This document shows, piece after piece, positions 59,915 through 64,000 of a stretch of 64,000 bases of DNA. The translations under genes were made by a program, and so were the position numbers. Each line of letters opens with the position of its first letter. The stretch's first letter is position 1. This DNA is from Lachnospiraceae bacterium. GTDB taxonomy: Bacteria; Bacillota; Clostridia; Lachnospirales; Lachnospiraceae. The stretch spans positions 451,854 to 515,853 of the forward strand of contig CABJAM010000006.1 in NCBI GenBank assembly GCA_902363555.1, written 5' to 3'. The notes beneath the pieces were generated by a model. That model worked only from the letters and a program-made list of their open reading frames with translations. It did no database searches and was not told the DNA's origin.

Positions 59915-60902
59915 TAAAGCAGTAAAGCTACTTTTGAAAGCAATTTCCTATGCCAATGACAGTGTGGAGGTGGAGAGATCCAGGTGGCTGGCTGATCTGA
60001 AAAAGCTGGACCCGATGCGTATTTTCGTAAAGAAACTGGATGAAAAGATTTATAATGAGGATTATGAGGTTCCTGTTCGGATTTATTTTCCGTCGGAGGA
60101 AGCTATGGAAAAAGGGCTTAATGAAGGACACACCTTTCCGGTGCTGTTATTTATCCACGGCGGCGGCTGGGTGACCGAGAGTGTGGAAAATTATGACCGG
60201 GTCTGCGCCCAGATGTCCCAGTCCACGGAACATATCGTCGTTTCTGTGGAATACCGGCTGGCGCCAGAATATCATTTCCCGGTGGGGCTTTTGGACTGCT
60301 ATGCTGTGGCGAAAGCATTGTACACCCGCCGATTCATTTTGAATGTGGACCCAGACCGCATATCCATCATCGGGGACAGTGCCGGCGGGAACATGACCGC
60401 AGCACTGTGCCTGATGGCCAGGGATAAAGGGGAATTTTTCCCAAGGCGTCAGATTCTTATTTATCCGGCGGTGGGCAATGATTATACGGAAACCTCCCCC
60501 TATACCTCTGTCCATGAAAACGGCACGGATTATCTTTTGACGGCCCGGCGGATCGAGGATTATATGACGCTGTATCAAAGCTGTCCACAGGACCGGCAGA
60601 ACCCGTATTTTTCGCCTATATTGGCCAAAAATCTGGAAAATATGCCAAAGACGCTTATACTTACGGCCGAGTTCGACCCGCTCAGAGATGAGGGGGAGGA
60701 CTACGGGCACCGACTAGAGGCTGCCGGGAATCTGGTGGAGATTCACCGGATCACCGATGCTCTCCACGGCTATTTTGCCCTTGGCATCAAGCAGTTGTTT
60801 GTTCAGGAGAGCTTTGATTATATCAATGCATTTTTAAAGGAGGCGAATGAACGTGAGGGAAGCGAAGGAAGAGAAGCGTTCGCGCTGGAGAAAGCTCGAT
60901 AA
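59904..60902 (+). CDS. Alpha/beta hydrolase, hormone-sensitive-lipase (HSL) type
   Basis: 332 residues. The oxyanion motif HGGGW and nucleophile GDSAGG are complete. Catalytic Asp lies in EFDPLRDEGE and His in DALHGYFALG. It would hydrolyse short-chain esters. The start overlaps the kinase stop by 11 bases and the end overlaps the next gene by 56, so kinase, hydrolase and condensation-like protein form one unit. The partner gene suggests an acyl or ester substrate. Confidence 0.85.
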   Translation: MAINKAVKLLLKAISYANDSVEVERSRWLADLKKLDPMRIFVKKLDEKIYNEDYEVPVRIYFPSEEAMEKGLNEGHTFPVLLFIHGGGWVTESVENYDRVCAQMSQSTEHIVVSVEYRLAPEYHFPVGLLDCYAVAKALYTRRFILNVDPDRISIIGDSAGGNMTAALCLMARDKGEFFPRRQILIYPAVGNDYTETSPYTSVHENGTDYLLTARRIEDYMTLYQSCPQDRQNPYFSPILAKNLENMPKTLILTAEFDPLRDEGEDYGHRLEAAGNLVEIHRITDALHGYFALGIKQLFVQESFDYINAFLKEANEREGSEGREAFALEKAR

Positions 60903-62679
60903 TGCGGCCCTGGCATTTCCGGCCGCCACAGATAAAAAGGACACGCGGGTATTTCGTTTTTACTGCCAGCTAAAGGAGGATATCGACCCTGAGATTTTAC
61001 AGGACGCCCTGGATAAAACGATGCGGCGCTATCCTGTGTTTCAGGCTGTTTTGCGCAAGGGCCTGTTCTGGTATTATCTGGAGCACCGGAATATCCGCGC
61101 CATCTCAAAGCCGGAGAGTAAAAAGCCATGCAGCTATATTTACGTACCCGATGCCAAAAAGCTTCTGTTTGAAGTGACTTATTTTAAAAACCGGATCAAT
61201 CTGGAGGTTTTCCATGCTCTATCCGACGGTACAGGCTCCATCCTTTTTTTCAAGGAGCTTGTGAAAAATTACCTGTTCCTTGCCCATGAAGCCGATGGCC
61301 TTGAGGATGTGGTGCTCACGGATGAATTGGAGACGGAAAGTGATAATGAGGAGGACAGCTTCTCCCAGTATTATTCGTCAAAACGGCCCAAAGGCGACAA
61401 GTACAGCTCCAAATCATACCAGTTGGCAGGGTCAAAGCTGGAGCACAGTGATATACAGGTGACCGAGGTCGTTATCTCGGTAAAGGAGCTGCTTGAAAAA
61501 TCCCGTTCCAACGGTGTATCCATGACTGTTTTTCTGGCGGCGGCTCTGATGTACGCCATTTATGAGGAAATGACCGAGCGGCAGCAGCGCCGTCCGGTAA
61601 CGCTGATGATCCCGGTCAATCTGCGCAAGTATTTTCCATCCGGTTCCATGACCAATTTCTGGGGCTGGTTGGAGGCCGGTTATAAATTCACACCGGACAC
61701 CCGCTTTGAGGATGTGCTGGCGCACGTAAAACAGTATTTTGAGAAGGAGCTGGTGAAGGAGCGGGTGGCCATGCGTATGAATGATTATATACGCCTGGAG
61801 AAAAATCCGGCTCTGAGGGCGGTGCCCCTGGAGATTAAGAATCTTTTTTTGCAGGCCGGCACGCGGATCCGCGCCGGTGATATTACCGCGGTTTTTTCCA
61901 ATGTGGGTGTTATTAAAATGCCGCCCAGCTATGAGCCTTACATCCGCCGTTTCGGTGTGTTTACAAATACGGATAAAATGCAGCTTTGCGCCTGCTCCTA
62001 CGGCGACGAGCTGGTGCTGGGCTTTTCCTCAAAGCTTGTAAGTATGAATATCCAGCGGAATTTTCTGCGCATTTTAAAAGAACAGGGGCTGGAATGCCAT
62101 ATTCCGGAGAGCAGCTTTCCCGAGCTTCCTAAAAAGGAAAGTTATGTGGGCAGGATCGCTTTCCAGACATTTTCCTTTGTGTGCATTGTGGCCGCGGTAC
62201 TGTGCGTCATGTTCAATGTGATGCTCTCGCCGGACATTTACTGGTCGCCCTTTGCCTGTGCGGCGCTGCTGTGCCTTTGGGTATGTGCGGCGGTAGGCTT
62301 TGTGAAGCGGCGGAATGTTTTGAAAAACCTTATGTGGCAGCTTGTCATCGGTTCGGTGGCCTGTATTTTGTGGGATGTGTTCACCGGCTGGCGGGGCTGG
62401 TCTGTGGACTTTGTATTCCCTCTGGCGACCATTGCCATACAGATCACGATGTTTATTATTGCCAGGGCGCGGCGGATGGAGGTGACGGAATATTTATTCT
62501 ATTTGGTCATGGGCGCCGGATATGGGCTCATTCCGTTCATTTTGCTGCTTACCGGCGCTGTGGATATCGTCTATCCGTCGGTCATCTGCGCAGGGCTGAG
62601 CTTCCTCTATCTTGTGGGGCTGGCTATGTTCCGGTTTAAGGATATGCAGCAGGAGTTTCATAAGAAATTCCGCTTGTAA
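60847..62679 (+). CDS. Condensation/acyltransferase-like protein with C-terminal membrane domain
   Basis: 610 residues. Residues ~15-430 look like a condensation-domain-fold acyltransferase: DNAALAFPAA start, active-site-type motif FHALSDGTG (HxxxDG), and TLMIPVNLRKYFPSG. Residues ~440-605 carry six helices, DUF6320-like. The combination suggests acyl transfer near or within the membrane, coupled to the hydrolase encoded just upstream. ATG after TAAAGGAGGCG. Product unknown. Confidence 0.75.
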   Translation: MNVREAKEEKRSRWRKLDNAALAFPAATDKKDTRVFRFYCQLKEDIDPEILQDALDKTMRRYPVFQAVLRKGLFWYYLEHRNIRAISKPESKKPCSYIYVPDAKKLLFEVTYFKNRINLEVFHALSDGTGSILFFKELVKNYLFLAHEADGLEDVVLTDELETESDNEEDSFSQYYSSKRPKGDKYSSKSYQLAGSKLEHSDIQVTEVVISVKELLEKSRSNGVSMTVFLAAALMYAIYEEMTERQQRRPVTLMIPVNLRKYFPSGSMTNFWGWLEAGYKFTPDTRFEDVLAHVKQYFEKELVKERVAMRMNDYIRLEKNPALRAVPLEIKNLFLQAGTRIRAGDITAVFSNVGVIKMPPSYEPYIRRFGVFTNTDKMQLCACSYGDELVLGFSSKLVSMNIQRNFLRILKEQGLECHIPESSFPELPKKESYVGRIAFQTFSFVCIVAAVLCVMFNVMLSPDIYWSPFACAALLCLWVCAAVGFVKRRNVLKNLMWQLVIGSVACILWDVFTGWRGWSVDFVFPLATIAIQITMFIIARARRMEVTEYLFYLVMGAGYGLIPFILLLTGAVDIVYPSVICAGLSFLYLVGLAMFRFKDMQQEFHKKFRL

Positions 62680-62724
62680 AAGGCGGCCAAAGAATGCCCG
62701 CCAACAGTTTTTTATGCATTGTAC

Positions 62725-62762
62725 GTAAGTGCCTGGAGTACAGGCGTTTACGTGCTCATAGC
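62725..62762 (+). repeat. Dispersed extragenic palindrome, copy B
   Basis: GTAAGTGCCT / AGGCGTTTAC around GGAGTAC, then GTGCTCATAGC, the same layout and tail as copy A at 1466-1502. A separate hairpin CGGCGCCG/CGGCGCCG follows at 62773-62802. Confidence 0.7.
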
Positions 62763-62827
62763 AAAATACAGGGCGGCGCCGCGGGCTTTTCGGTTACGGC
62801 GCCGCTGCGCTTGAGGATGGTGTAATT

Positions 62828-63280
62828 ATGCTTCAGACAACACTTTGTTATCTGGAAAAGGACGGTAAGTATCTGATGCTTCACCGTGTAACGAAGAAAA
62901 ATGATGTGAATAAAGAAAAATGGATCGGTGTGGGCGGAAAGTTTGAGCCCGGGGAAGCGCCGGAGGAATGTCTGATGCGGGAGGTATACGAGGAGACCGG
63001 CTATACGCTTTTGGATTATAAGTTCCGCGGCGTGCTCACATTTATATGTGATACGCAGGAGCCGGAATATATATTTCTCTACACATCCGATCAATTTACC
63101 GGCACGCCAAAGGAATGTGATGAGGGCGTGCTGGAATGGGTGCCCAAGACATCCGTATGTGATCTGAACATATGGGAGGGCGACCGGGAAATGTTCCGTC
63201 TGCTGGATGAGCGGCCGGATGTATTTTCCTTAAAGCTGCGGTATGAAAATGATCATTTGGCCGAGCTTAAAATATACTAA
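62828..63280 (+). CDS. Nudix hydrolase, 8-oxo-dGTP diphosphatase-like
   Basis: 150 residues. The Nudix box GGKFEPGEAPEECLMREVYE followed by ETGY is complete (G, E, REVYEETG). The preceding KNDVNKEKWIGVGG fits the MutT-like subgroup that cleans oxidised nucleotides. ATG after GAGGATGGTG. It stands alone before a transporter gene. Confidence 0.88.
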   Translation: MLQTTLCYLEKDGKYLMLHRVTKKNDVNKEKWIGVGGKFEPGEAPEECLMREVYEETGYTLLDYKFRGVLTFICDTQEPEYIFLYTSDQFTGTPKECDEGVLEWVPKTSVCDLNIWEGDREMFRLLDERPDVFSLKLRYENDHLAELKIY

Positions 63281-63302
63281 CTGATAAAACTTGGAGGTCT
63301 TT

Positions 63303-64000
63303 ATGAAAAAACAGCACAATCAATGGGCCAGTAGATTTGGCTTTATTTTAGCGACAGCGGGGGCCGCGATTGGTCTGGGTAACTTATGGAAATTCCCATA
63401 TCTTATGGGTAAGAACGGAGGCTTTTCATTTCTCCTTGCCTATCTTGTATTTATATGTATTCTCGGTGTTCCGGTGATGATCGCTGAGATGACCCTGGGG
63501 CGGAAAACAAAGCACAATCCGGTGCAGGCTTATGCACAGATCCATCCCCGGGCGAAAATCGTAGGTGTTTTCGGCGTTCTTGCCGCATTTTTTATTTTAT
63601 CCTATTATAGTGTGATCGGGGGCTGGATTTTAAAATATGTATCCAGCTATTTGACCACGTTTAAAGCGCCGGAGAATTTTACCGCCTATACGGCTACGCC
63701 GGTGGAGCCTATTGTGTGGCATTTTGTGTTTATGTTTTTGACAGCGCTCGTCTGTTATTTTGGTATCCGCGGTATTGAAAAGGCAAGTAAATTTATGATG
63801 CCCACGCTGTTTATTATTCTCATCGTGATTATTATCCGTGGGGTGACGCTGCCGGGCGCATTTGCCGGGCTGGAATTTATATTTAAGCCGGACCTGTCTC
63901 ACTTTAATATCGGCTCCGTCAGTGCGGCTTTAGGACAGGTGTTCTACTCGCTGAGCCTGTGTATGGGGATCACCGTGACCTACGGCAGCTATTTAAGCCG
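63303..64000 (+). CDS. Neurotransmitter:sodium symporter (SNF family), 3' truncated by window edge
   Basis: The first ~232 residues are visible. ATG at 63303 after TTGGAGGTCTTT. The family signature ATAGAAIGLGNLWKFPYLMG with the unwound Na+-binding first helix, then KNGGFSFLLAYLVF and PVMIAEMTLGRK, is complete. It would bring in an amino acid with Na+, as in MhsT/LeuT. The window ends in the sixth helix region. Confidence 0.88.
   Translation, partial: MKKQHNQWASRFGFILATAGAAIGLGNLWKFPYLMGKNGGFSFLLAYLVFICILGVPVMIAEMTLGRKTKHNPVQAYAQIHPRAKIVGVFGVLAAFFILSYYSVIGGWILKYVSSYLTTFKAPENFTAYTATPVEPIVWHFVFMFLTALVCYFGIRGIEKASKFMMPTLFIILIVIIIRGVTLPGAFAGLEFIFKPDLSHFNIGSVSAALGQVFYSLSLCMGITVTYGSYLS

Noticed and set aside
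1..64000. tRNA, rRNA, CRISPR array, prophage or intact insertion sequence
   Set aside because: Looked for cloverleaf T-arm sequences, regular spacer arrays, integrase and transposase motifs; none seen by eye. tRNAscan-SE and ISfinder searches would settle this.

Overview
The window looks like a chromosomal segment of an anaerobic gut Firmicute, most likely a Lachnospiraceae (Clostridium cluster XIVa). The reasons are the AGGAGG-type ribosome sites before almost every gene, TTGACA/TATAAT promoters, moderate GC content, family content typical of that group (DUF1836, YerC/YecD, DUF3795, AraC-GH39 fusions, LplB/YtcP-type sugar permeases without their own ATPase), and redox and c-di-GMP genes of anaerobic type. 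Species is not claimed. No rRNA, tRNA, CRISPR array, intact insertion sequence or prophage was found.

Layout. 1-1445: end of a flavin oxidoreductase and a NuoF-like iron-sulfur protein without an FMN domain. 1446-2250: gene-poor, with a dispersed palindrome, a DUF1016 gene relic and the promoter and leader of the sialic acid operon. 2251-7840: sialic acid catabolism (nanE, nanA, sodium symporter, yhcH, ROK kinase, RpiR regulator). 7963-21092: a carbohydrate island with two AraC-GH39 fusion regulators, two near-duplicate solute-binding lipoproteins, a sulfamidase-like sulfatase and two permeases. Four copies of a 20-bp-spaced ATATTAA direct repeat lie in its intergenic regions. 21315-25798: YerC/YecD regulator, DUF1836, AraC, a two-gene LysO exporter and a cation/Ca exchanger. 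On the minus strand before the exchanger lie a yybP-ykoY (Mn2+) riboswitch and four tandem 84-bp hairpin repeats.

26654-33167: pyrE, small membrane proteins, VanZ, an HD phosphohydrolase, an M29-type aminopeptidase, a 363-bp foldback palindrome, then an SDR/NTF2-like pair from a strong promoter. 33367-38300: the purine operon purE-F-M-N-D. 38355-47834: accessory genes, namely PadR/MATE with paired operators, a YafQ-type toxin-antitoxin pair, a double GNAT, DUF3795 proteins, a SirTM sirtuin with its zinc macrodomain, an orphan response regulator and a lone FtsX-like permease. 47976-52386: an Mrp-type Na+/H+ antiporter operon (E, F, G, fused DUF4040-B, C, D) with no MrpA head gene and with Ala-rich insertions. 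52397-64000: HxlR regulator, GGDEF-EAL protein, PAS-GGDEF protein and hybrid histidine kinase, then an alpha/beta hydrolase and a condensation-like membrane protein, a Nudix hydrolase and the start of a neurotransmitter:sodium-type symporter.

How it fits together. The nan operon would feed host sialic acid to N-acetylglucosamine-6-phosphate. The adjacent island looks built to sense (GH39-like domains), bind (two lipoproteins) and import (two permeases) an oligosaccharide, possibly sulfated, since its sulfatase resembles heparan N-sulfoglucosamine sulfohydrolase. The points most worth follow-up are the GH39-AraC regulon with its repeat operator, the Mn2+ riboswitch leader carrying a covarying hairpin array, the foldback palindrome, and the SirTM-macrodomain pair without its usual lipoyl partners.
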